A DNA stretch of 64,000 nt from Haberlea rhodopensis (Eukaryota; Streptophyta; Magnoliopsida; Lamiales; Gesneriaceae), in NCBI GenBank assembly GCA_907163345.1, contig CAJQUN010000138.1, positions 1,178,001-1,242,000 on the forward strand. The letters run 5' to 3'. Every line of letters begins with the position of its first letter. Within the stretch, counting starts at the first letter, position 1. The position numbers and the translations under genes were made by a program. Below, in pieces: positions 19,383 through 29,610 of the stretch. Under the pieces are notes generated by a model, which saw nothing but the letters and a program-made list of their open reading frames with translations, was not told where the DNA came from and ran no database searches.

Positions 19383-22300
19383 ATGCTCAATCTGACTTCA
19401 GTTCCCAAGGCTGACTGAAGGCCTTCCCAGAAATGAGATGTGAATCGCGGATCTCGATCTGACACTATGGAAACGGGGATCCCATGCAATCTCACCACAT
19501 CTCTAATATAAAGTTGAGCCATCCTCAAAAATGTGAAAGTCATGCTATAGGGGATAAAATGGGCTACCTTGGTCAATCGATCCACAATCACCCAAATAGC
19601 ATCAAAGCCTGAAGCACTCCTCGGCAGGTGAGTCACGAAGTCCATGGAAATGTGTTCCCACTTCCACTTCGGTATCTCCAAGCTTCTCAACTCGCCGCCA
19701 GGTCTCTGCCTCTCTGCCTTAACCTGCTGGTAGATCAAACACCTCTTCACAAAAGCGACGACATCAGATTTCATTCTCTTCCACCAAAACTGGCCACGCA
19801 GATCTTTAGACATCTTTTTCCCCCCTGGGTGGATGCTCAGTCTGCTACTATGAGCTCGCTCTAAGATCCCTTTACGCAGCTCCGGCGTACTCGGAACCAC
19901 CCAACGGTCACCCAATCTCAAAGACCCGTCATCGGCCACTCTGAATTTCGTTGGCTGACCAAGATGTACTAAAGATAACCACCTCTGAACCTCATCATCT
20001 GACCTCTGAGCTCTCCTGATGTTCTCATAGATATCTGGCTCAGCTAGCAAGGTCGATACATACACGGGTGATGCATCAATGTCAAAATCATAGCCCAGCT
20101 GGCAATAGGAGGTCATCATGGCTGACAGATGGATGACGTCCTCAGCAGAACTCCTTACTTTCCGGCTCAAAGCATCTGCTGTCAAATTAGCTTTTCCGGG
20201 ATGGTACTTGATCTCACAATCATAGTCCTTGAGTAGGTCCATCCACCTCCTCTGCCTCATGTTCAGCTCTGCCTGAGTGAATAAAAACTTGAGGCTCTTG
20301 TGATCCGTGTAAATGGTAAACGAAGTACCATACAAGTAATGCCTCCAAATCTTCAGGGCGAAGATGATAGCCGCCAATTCCAAGTCATGAACTGGATATC
20401 TGGTCTCATGCTGCTTCAACTGCCTCGATGCATAAGCTACCACATGCTTATCTTGCATCAGAACACACCCAAGGCCCTGAAGTGATGCGTCAGTATACAG
20501 AACAAATCTGGAGTTCTCCGTAGGGATCACTAACACTGGCGACGTCGTCAACCGGTGCTTTAATTCCTGGAAGCTCTCCTCACAAGCTTCTGACCAAAAG
20601 AAAGGCACTCCCTTCTGAGTCAACTGCGTCAGCGGCTTGGCAATCTTCGAAAAGCCCTCGACGAAACGTCGATAATATCCGGCCAAACCAAGGAAGCTTC
20701 GAATCTCAGGCACAGAAGTGGGGGCAGCCCACTCCATCACAGCCTCAATCTTCCTGGGATCCACTGATATTCCGCTGCTCGATATGACATGGCCCAGAAA
20801 TACTACACTGCTCAACCAAAACTCACACTTACTGAGCTTGGCATACAATTGGTGATCTCTGAGGATCTGGAGCACTGTCCTCAAGTGTCTCACATGCTCT
20901 TCCTCACTCCGGGAGTAGATGAGAATGTCGTCAATAAACACAATGACGAACTGATCAAGATACGGCTGAAACACTCTGTTCATCAGACTCATAAAGACCG
21001 CAGGAGCATTCGTCACGCCGAACGGCATCACTAGGAACTCATAATGTCCATATCGGGTCCGGAACGCTGTCTTCTGCACATCTTCCTCTCTGACTCGAAT
21101 CTGATGATACCCGGATCTCAAATCAATCTTGCTATACACCCTGGTACCTTGCAACTGATCAAACAGATCGTCGATCCTTGGAAGAGGATACTTGTTCTTC
21201 ACTGTAGCCTTATTCAGTTGCCGGTAATCGATGCACAACCGCATCGAGCCGTCCTTCTTCTTCACAAAGAGAACTGGTGCGCCCCATGGCGACACGCTCG
21301 GGCGTATATATCCCTTGTCAAGGAGATCCTGCAACTGTTCTTTCAACTCTCTCAACTCAGCCGGTGCCATCCTATAAGGTGCACGAGAGATAGCGGATGT
21401 CCCTGGCAACAACTCGATCCCAAACTCAACTTCCCTAACCGGTGGGAACCCTGGGATCTCTTCTGGAAATACATCAGCAAACTCTGCCACTACTGGCACA
21501 TCCTCAACTCTCAATTCTTTACTCTTCCCAGACATGTCCACAGCATAAATGAGATAGCCCGTGTGGCCACGTTCCAACAACTGAGTCATCTTGATCGCTG
21601 AAATCAACGGAATCTTTGCACGAGAACCGTTGCCATAGAAGGTCCACTGACTGCCCAACTCAGGTCTGAACTTCACTGTCCTCTGCCGGCAATCTACTAC
21701 TGCCTGATATCTGTTCAGAACATCAATACCCAAGATGCAGTCGAAGTCTGACATGCCCAACACAATCAAGTCTGACCTCAATTCGTTGCCCTCAAAATAA
21801 ATGAGGCAGTCTGCCATAAACTGATCAGCAACGACATTTCTTCCAGTGGGTGTCGAGACCAAAAGAGGTGTGGGTAAAGAAGACGTGCGCATATGGTGTC
21901 TTTCCACAAAACCCACCGATACAAAAGAGTGGGAGGCACCTGTATCGATCAAAATAAAAGCAGGGTACGTAAATAAATGACACGTACCGGCGATCACCTC
22001 CTCTGGGGATGCCTGGGAATGCTCTCTAGTCAGCGCATACACCTGTCCCTGGGGCGGTCCCACTGTCTGACATCCTGATGGTCGAGGCCCAAACTGCTGC
22101 CTCTGCTGCACTGTCCTATCCTCAAATCTCGGCCGGTTGCCCTGAAACTCTGACTGTCCTCCCCGGGTGGGGCAATTCCGAGCGATGTGGCCCATCTTGC
22201 CACAGCTATAACAGGCAGGGCACTTGCTTGAAGAATGTGGTCCTCCACAATTGTCGCACCTCGGCTCTCCCGGCCTATTCCCTTGTGAAGATCCTCGATT

Positions 22301-23113
22301 GGCGGACCAATTGCTCTTCTTGTTCTCCTGTTTCTGACCAAAGAACTTCTTTCCACCAAACCGTGAAGATGAAGAGGCACCACGGGGTTTAAATGGCTCT
22401 CCCCGGGGCTTCAAGCTGTCATTAGTCTGCCTCTGTTGCGGTACTGGTGGTGGCATAGCACTAGGATAAGCTCCCACCCCAGGCTCGGCAAGCTCCGCCC
22501 TTGTGAGAGCATCATCAAAAGAAGTTGGGTTATTGGTGATAACCCGGTCATAGAGCTCTGGTCGCAACCCCTTCATAAAACTCCTCATCTTTGCGTGCCC
22601 ATTAGTGGCAATGTGGGGAACGTACCTCAGCAACGAAGAGTACCGTGTGGCATAGTCTGACACTGTCATGTTCCCCTGTTTCAAACTTGTAAACTCGTCC
22701 TCCTTTGTCTGTCTCGCTGCTGCGGAGAAATACCGGTTCAGAAACCGGGTCCTGAAGAGTGTCCAATCAATCACAGTACCCAGTGCTCTTAGTTCCAGTA
22801 CAGTGCCCCTCCACCACATTAGAGGTTTCTTAGCTAATTGGAACTCCGCCAGCCTCAGCCAAGCTGTAACAGCACAAGGAGCCGATACAAAGATCTGTTC
22901 AAGTCTTTCCAACCACTCTTCAACCTCTTCTCCGGACTCTGTCCCCTCAAACCGGGGCGGGTGGTAAGACAGAAACTGAGTCAAGTTAATCTCACCGGGT
23001 AGCAATAACTGAGCTACTGGCTCCAAGCCTACTGCTGGTGGAGGTAGAGGGTTCACTTGTCCAATACTTATGTTCACACTACCAACATCTCCAACCTCCT
23101 CATTAGCAGCCAT
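19383..23113 (-). pseudogene. B: gag-pol polyprotein (gag, PR, RT, RNase H, integrase), frameshifted at the end
   Basis: About 1,240 codons open from ATG 23113 (MAANEEVGDVG; the frame is open a little upstream but lacks an earlier ATG). Approximate order: gag core 50-200; two zinc knuckles 285-315 (CDNCGGPHSSSKC, CYSCGKMGHIARNC); aspartic protease ~388 (LIDTGASHSF); RT 545-760 with FIDDILIYS; RNase H ~873 (YTDASLQGLG); integrase from ~1090 (MDFVTHLP ~1157, SDRDPRFTS ~1220). The last integrase zinc-finger Cys is Tyr (CLIYQQ; A has CLICQQ), which probably harms integrase. A single-base deletion near 19380 breaks the frame before the catalytic Glu. B is nearly intact and much better preserved in frame than A. 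Confidence 0.94.
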
Positions 23114-23280
23114 GCTGTAACACAAATGTTAACAACAATTCCAAAGCAATATATATGTTATTTCGTTAGATAACAGGAATGAGAATAAGCACGTTAGTAT
23201 AACAGGATATATATTAATATGCACCACATGCATAAACATGCTTCAAATGTAAGCACCTAGCCAATCATGCTAAGGCTACC
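23114..23280 (-). other. B: 5' leader next to gag, split by C
   Basis: Untranslated leader between the PBS and gag ATG, homologous to A 34720-34880. C is inserted after CTACC (23276-23280). The remaining leader with the PBS is at 32144-32189. Confidence 0.85.
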
Positions 23281-25809
23281 TGTGATGACCAGGGATTATA
23301 GGTGTTAATCCCGTAGTGTTAATAATCCCTAAAGTGGTTTTACGTGGCGATTTGGAATTTAATCGAGGTGTTGGGCCTTCTGGGCTCGTTTATTTGGGTA
23401 GTTGGGATCATTGGATCCAGAGGTTGAGATTGTATTCTCATTTGGGTGAAAAACCTATGAGTTGGAATTTTGGTGTGTCTCGGGATCTCGGGTGCTGTGT
23501 GAGCACCGGTAGGGGGTTTTGGAGTTAGAGAGAGAATTTTTGAAAACAGGTGATTTTTAATGAATCATGATGTATTTGTGGGGCTATTAATTTTTCGGGG
23601 TATTTTTGCTATAAATACCAATTGAACCCAAAATTTTAAGGATATTTTCATTTCAGCCCCAAATCTCTTCTCCCTCTCCCGCGCGCCCCTCCCGTCTGCT
23701 ACAGCTCCCCCGCGGCTTCAAACGCTTCGCCCGCCGCCGTCCCGCCGCCGGCTTCGTCTCGTCGAGGCGCAGCTATCCCCTCCGCAATTCGAAGTTTCGT
23801 CGCGTTTTGAAGTCGGATTTGGCAGGAAGGCGTCGATCCCCAATTTCTAGGGTTCATCGGATTTCGACCGATTTGCTTCCGATTTTCGATTGGGTAACCT
23901 CCCTTACCCCTTTTTCGTCATTTTCGTGTATTTCCCTGCCATTATTGTGTTCGAATTTGAAGAATTATAAGGGTTCGAATTTAAGGGCTTGTTTGGGTTC
24001 GAATTTAAGGGTTTTGAGTTCGAAAATTGGGGGTTTTTGTCAAGGGGTGTTGATTCTTGCTTGGATAGCTTAATTCACATTTTAGATGAATTATGGTATT
24101 TAATTGGGTTCGAATTTGTGAGATTAGGGTTTGATTTTTGTTGGGTATTCTTGAACAATTTCGATATTGTCTCATTCGTTCCCCTCCCTGCATGTACCCT
24201 GCCCCGGGTCTTTTAAAAGGTTAATTGTCGTGTGTTGACAATATTTTGAGGGTTATGGGTGTGCTTGAACATGGGTTACATGTTCGTAAATAATTATGAA
24301 TTATTTATCGTGTTAGCACATCATTCCTCGGGGCATGGAACTCGAGCAAGGTTTGGCTCGGACTTCGGAGATTTAAGGTACGTGCGACGTACGAGCATTA
24401 CTATATATGTGAAATGCATAAGGTATTTTTGATTGCATTGAATATTGTGCGTATGGTTATACATATATGTTGATATAGCCAAGGAACGACCAAATCTTGA
24501 TATCGCCGCTTGTAGCGTGCGTGACACTAGAATAGGATAACTCTTACAAGATATAAGGGGTACTGGGTTTATATGTATCTATTATAAGACATTTGAGATG
24601 TCTAGGGTTGTAGAATCATGTATCTATTATAAGACATTTGAGATGTCTAGGTTCGTAGAATCATGTATTCATTATGAGACATTTGAGATGTCTAGGTTCG
24701 TAGAATCATGTATTCATTATAAGACATTTGAGATGTCTAGGTATAATGAAGGATTGGTAAAACAAATGCTAGGCATTTGAGCTATCTGTGATTGATAGCG
24801 AGGTTGTGAAATCAGTATTAGATATTGAGATATCTATAATTGCATGTTTAATGAATTTACAATCTCTATCTGTTGATATTCGAGGATTAGGCATGCGATG
24901 AGTTAATCAATGTGTTGATTTACTGATTTTTGAGATTTGATGAGTTTGATGATTGTGAGAACAGGGACAGTACACGGAATCCCGGATGAGGTTGCCATCC
25001 AGGGAGTATCATTTAAATTCATTAGTATTTACCTTTGTTGTAAATTATGAATTTCATTATTGTGATTATGGGATTTTGTGTATTGGTATGCTCACCCCGT
25101 TGGGGGCTGTCTCTGTTGGGGCAGGTGAACAGGTACATCGATGGCTTTGGAGTTGAGCTCGAGCTGTTGATTGGAGGTACTCCCAGGATCGTGGTACCAG
25201 GGCTTGATGGAGCACGGTATCGTATAGAGTACTTATATACACCTGAGGATTATATACATATTCATGATGCTCGCATGTGAGCACGATTATACTTGTATAT
25301 GGATTGTATATAAAGGCATGAGCCTTTCTCTCTTTCATTTGAGGTTGCATGCAATTAGAGGTTGAATTGCTAAATGATATGAGAGTCATTGGTGTATTAT
25401 GTGGGTGTTGAAACCCATTTTTGTCGTCATATGTGTGGTGTCTTCCCTGGCTGGGAATTTACTTGTATTACTGCTTTCTGATGAGTATTATGTGTTCCCT
25501 GGCCGGGAATTATGTTATGTGTTGTGCCTTTTTTTTCGGGATAGCTCTATTTATGGGGAGACTCTGCCCAAATTTTTATAAAAGTTCACAAAGTGAAAAG
25601 TGGCACTAAGGGGTTGGTAAAGGGCAAACATATGAGTCTTTTATTGTTAGGACGATGATCTTATAACATTGAGTATTAAAGGAAATTTTGTAATTGACAT
25701 TCAATGATAAAGTATCATCTGAGCTTCCCGATTGACTTTTTATTGAAAGCATGTGCCACACATAGTGGTTAATACACTAATCAAGGGTTAAGGGCTAGGG
25801 GTCCTTACA
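23281..25809 (+). repeat. C: 5' LTR (2529 bp)
   Basis: TGTGATGACCAGGG to GGGGTCCTTACA. TATA box TATAAATA at 23610-23617. About 50-90 bases downstream begins a C-rich, CpG-rich leader-like stretch (about 23660-23800). No coding function is supported for the short ORFs inside, which are simply repeated in both LTRs. The 3' partner is 29611-32138. Confidence 0.95.
24565..24745 (+). repeat. C 5' LTR: four tandem 45-bp repeats
   Basis: ACATTTGAGATGTCTAG recurs at 24589, 24634, 24679 and 24724, an exact 45-bp period. The 3' LTR has the same four copies (about 30895-31075). The C2 LTR (around 51680-51740) has only one good copy and one diverged copy, so the array expanded in the C lineage. It is not a CRISPR: units are contiguous. 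Confidence 0.9.
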
Positions 25810-25813
25810 TTAG

Positions 25814-25825
25814 TGGTATCAGAGC
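25814..25825 (+). other. C: primer binding site, initiator tRNA-Met
   Basis: TGGTATCAGAGC four bases after the 5' LTR, the common plant tRNA-iMet site. Confidence 0.88.
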
Positions 25826-26252
25826 AGTGGTTGCTCATTGGGGCTGTTAAGGGCCTAGGAAGTTATTGATAGCACATATTTATGCATGATGGCATTATGT
25901 TGTATGACATAACGAATTGTTTATGTGCTTTTATGATATGAAAAGTGGTATTGTTAACCATTGTGATTGCAGGAATCGTGTGGAACACGATAGGATGGCA
26001 TTAATAGTGATGTCTGGCACTCCGTGTGTTATGTGCCAAGGAAGCTGGTTTTAAGAAAATCAGGTAAAGGGATATTTTCGAGGTAACATGTACTTTATGT
26101 TGTCTTGTTGACACATGATGAATGCAATGTGATGCATTACGGTTATGATACATGTTATTATGCATTGTTGTTGCATATTATGCATTGTTGTTGCATATTG
26201 TGATGTGGAATAAAGAGGTGTATTCCACGAGTCAGGGAGATCACAGTTAAGG

Positions 26253-26419
26253 TTTTAATGCTTACGCTTTATCGCTGCGCATGTGGAGACGGAGGGGGGA
26301 GGCTCGCTGGCACATAGAGGCGAGGTTACGCATTATCGCTGCGCATGTGGAGCGGGAGGGGGGAGGCTCGCTGGCACATGGAGGCGAGGTATACCATACT
26401 GAGCGAGGAAGCATTAAAA
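26253..26419. repeat. C interior: module bounded by TTTTAATGCTT / AAGCATTAAAA
   Basis: The 11-bp ends are perfect inverted repeats 167 bp apart. Inside are two copies of a ~64-bp repeat (ATCGCTGCGCATGTGGAG at 26271 and 26335) with GGCGAGG and CTCGCTGGC text. A's LTRs carry a matching module (33912-34119 and 40746-40953). Confidence 0.7.
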
Positions 26420-26470
26420 TAACTGATGATGACTGACTCAAGAAAGGATGATGATGCATTCCTCTGTGAT

Positions 26471-26590
26471 GACACGGATGATAGCGGTGATGTGTCCCGC
26501 TGTGTCGATTTATATTCATTTCATTATGAGGACACGGATGATAGCGGTGAGGTATTCCGCTGTGTCGATTTATATTTATAGCGATGGTTC
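26471..26590 (+). repeat. C interior: two 60-bp direct repeats
   Basis: GACACGGATGATAGCGG starts at 26471 and 26531. Each unit can fold by AGCGG/CCGCT inside GACAC/GTGTC. It leads straight into the 59-bp hairpin array. Confidence 0.75.
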
Positions 26591-26960
26591 ATTCCGCTAT
26601 ATTTATTGGCGATGGTTCATTCCGCCAGGTGTATTTATAGCGATGGTTCATTCCGCTATATTTATTGGCGATGGTTCATTCCGCCAGGTGTATTTATAGC
26701 GATGGTTCATTCCGCTATATTGATTGGCGATGGTTCATTTCGCCAGGTGTATTTATAGCGATGGTTCATTCCGCTATATTTATTGGCGATGGTTCATTCC
26801 GCCAGGTGTATTTATAGCGAGGATTCATTCCGCTATATTGATTGGCGATGGTTCTTTCCGCCAGGTATATTTATAGCGAGGATTCATTCCGCTATATCGA
26901 TTTGGCGATGGTTTATGCCGCCGGGTATTGATAGCGATGCCTCTTTCCGCTATTATGTGG
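26577..26960 (+). repeat. C interior: 59-bp tandem array of paired hairpins
   Basis: Units start at 26581, 26640, 26699, 26758, 26817 and 26876, with a partial unit at 26935. Each unit holds two stem-loops with the same 11-base loop (ATGGTTCATTC) but different stems: TATAGCG/CGCTATA (26577-26601 in the first unit) and TGGCG/CGCCA (26607-26627). Diverged forms follow to about 27065 (ATAGCG/CGCTAT, GACG/CGTC). Confidence 0.88.
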
Positions 26961-29598
26961 ACGATGACTCATGCTCAGGGTATAGCGAGGTTTCATGCCA
27001 CTTATTATATGACGAGGTATCATGCCGTCGATTCTATAGCGAGGGATTGTGCCGCTATGTACTCAGCACAGGATTTTGCCGCCTTCGAGCGATGGGTGCT
27101 GATTTTGTACTATTATTGAGCGACGGAGACAGGTATACCGCTATATTGTTAGCCATGAGGTATGAGATATTGCTATTCTATTAGCTTTATTGTAGCTGGC
27201 ATGCGTTGATATACATGTTTTGTTATGCTTATTTTACTAGCATGATAGTGGATGACATACGCTGATGTACATGTATCGTCACTAGTTGGCAATGTCTTAG
27301 ATGCCATGAGTTGGCATGTGCCGTCACAGGATGACGATGACGATGGTGTAGGAGATGTCTTATTAGACATGCATCATCGTTACGATGATCGATGCGTTGA
27401 GAATACGTATTCAGTGGTATGCCTTGGGTGCCAGTACCGAGCACAAGGTGGTGTGTGCAGCACCGATGGACGTGACCCTTATACCGAGCGGGTTGCTCGA
27501 GGAATGGTTGGATGCGCTGTACATGTAATTGTACCGCAGCTTACGTTTGGGGTGATCATATTACGAGTGGTGATACCCTTGAGGTATGCTCGTTGGAATG
27601 GCTTTTGGCCATGTGATTTGACGACAGGAGTAATCATGGAGGAAAGTACTCGCTTTCTGTCGATGTTACATGTGGTAGACATGGTCACACCACCCTTGAG
27701 GGTGTAGGATGGGTCCTAAGGGAGTAGGATCAGGTTATGTTAAGTACATAGGGACATTGGAGTGTCCACGGTGTATCGGCATTAGAGGAATGTTGGATAA
27801 AGAACCACTACTCTATTGACTTTTCTTCCCACAGTATGATATACCATGTGGAAACGTCCGTCTTATTGGTAGGTTTGAGGTGAACCTAGAGAGGCAGCGA
27901 CCAGTTTGTCTGCCGTGTGTGTGCAGCACCATGAGAGGCTTGCTAGAGCCGTTATACTGCTCGTTGGAACCAAGTTTGGCAAATCGTAAGGTAATACGAT
28001 GTGGATTGTGGTTGACTCTAGTAGTCACCATGTCATTTGAGGTTGAGGCTGAGGTTGTGCATGCCTCACTGAAACGTGTATACGTTTATGTTTAATCTTG
28101 GTGAGACTTGTCTGGGACAGCTCAGGATGTAGGAGTACCAACAAGAGAGTCATCAGGTCGTTATTGACTCAATCTAAGGGAACCCGTGTATTAGGGATAC
28201 AATGGGTGTTATTGTATCCAGTTTTTCCGAATAGTGGTTCGAGACTAGTGGATCTCGAGTTCGATGGCACTTCCCTTGTGAGGAAGGAGGTAGTATTATA
28301 CCTATTTGGGAATCTTTGAAAGATTCGGTGAGTTGGTGCATGTGGTGTTAATTTTGAGAATCACGCCGTGTTATTGATCGTCGATTTTCATTCTCCTTTG
28401 GATGGGAATGACTCAGGATTGACGGTTGTGTTTGGGGCTTAGGGGTATGTTGCAGATACCCGAGCCAAGTGCATTGAGTATGCATGCGATGTCAATACTT
28501 AGGCAGGTATACCGGTGAGTATACGGATGCCAGTTGTTGATTTCCTTTTGTCAAGCATAGAGTTATGCTATTTTAGGATGGTTAAATCTCTGATGAGAGA
28601 TATGGAACACCTTGAGATTGGGAATCTCCATGGCACGATGATTATGAGGGATAATCGTGAAGTTAGTTGACTTCCCTTGAGGAGGGATTATCTTGTGAGG
28701 GTTAAGGTATTTCATTATGGGTGTTTCCCTCCGAGTTATGCGATAGCCTTCCCAAGTTTGGATTGTTAAATCCTATGGCAGGAATTCGGATTGGTTGGGT
28801 GTCGCTGTCGACACAAGCGTTGAGGATGCAATGGGTTTATTGCATGTTCTTTCAGAATTTTAAACTCTGTGGAGTCTCGGTTGTTATTTATGATCAGGGC
28901 GTGATCCTTGGAACATCCGGAGGTGGACATCTTGTGAGATGTCTTTTGTGTGAATCTGTGGCCGTGAGTTGCCCAATTGAGTTGCAATGCTGCGACTGCT
29001 CCTTCGATGGAGGAGGTTTGAGAGTGGAAACCAGGTTTGGTAGGTATACTAGTGTTTCCCTCATAACGATGTATGTTAGAAATCGTGAGTCTTGTTAGAG
29101 ATGTCATGGAATGATATCTACGATAGAATCAGGAGCGATTCGAATCCTTACAGTTTCAGTTGACTAACTGCTTTTGGATTATTAGCGTTGAGATGTGCTG
29201 ACGCTCTTTGACGTTATGATGGATTTGGAAGTCTATTCCACTCCAGAGTTTGACACGAGGTCAACGTTCTCACGGTTGAGGTGTCATTCAGGATGCGTTC
29301 TTACTAGCTGTATTAGAACTAAGGATGACTGTCCGATCTACAGTCGTAAGTATAGGTTGTTTTGCAGTCATGAGAGACTGACTTTTGGGATGACCCGCAT
29401 CGAGGTACGTTTTGCCTCTTGGGTGATAGGTTGGTTTTGGTAAGTCGCTCTGTTTCAGAGTTTGATGTGAGGTAAGTATCCTCGCGTTTATTAATACGAT
29501 TCTGATATGGTCAAGAATCGGGGTTATGGCTTCATGTTGCTGTGTAGCCTGGGTGTTACGTGATACACCAGTGCTAATTTCGAGGACGAAATTCTTTT

Positions 29599-29610
29599 AG
29601 TGGGGGATAT
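29599..29610 (+). other. C: polypurine tract
   Basis: AGTGGGGGATAT directly before the 3' LTR, preceded by CGAGGACGAAATTC as in A and B. Confidence 0.82.

Larger units (their letters stand above)
25826..29598 (+). other. C: non-coding interior rich in stem-loops
   Basis: No ORF longer than about 150 codons and none recognisable. Perfect short inverted repeats recur: 25975-25991 (ATCGTGT/ACACGAT, 3-base loop), 26205-26228 (GTGGAATA/TATTCCAC), 27355-27370 (ATGTCT/AGACAT), 28195-28219 (GGATACAAT/ATTGTATCC), 28554-28569, 28614-28628, 28799-28814, 28826-28845 (ATGCAAT/ATTGCAT) and 28926-28943. A structured RNA or many small cis elements is possible; the excess over chance needs a shuffling test. 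Confidence 0.6.

Noticed and set aside
21044..21601. Plus-strand ORFs of 60-185 codons across B's gag-pol (and minus-strand ones across A's)
   Set aside because: They are antisense shadows of the long pol frame and appear at matching places in both copies.
24565..24745. CRISPR-like regularly spaced repeats
   Set aside because: Units are contiguous 45-bp tandem copies without unique spacers, inside a plant LTR.
25047..25280. 77-codon ORF found identically in both C LTRs (also 31377-31610)
   Set aside because: Duplicated only because it lies in the LTRs; no start context, domain or conservation in C2 could be shown.
26577..26960. CRISPR or minisatellite gene array
   Set aside because: Eukaryotic retrotransposon interior; the 59-bp units are tandem with no unique spacers and no cas-like genes.
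28721..29098. 125-codon ORF in C's interior as a gag remnant
   Set aside because: No zinc knuckle, gag core or other motif; both strands are open there and the text is dominated by inverted repeats.
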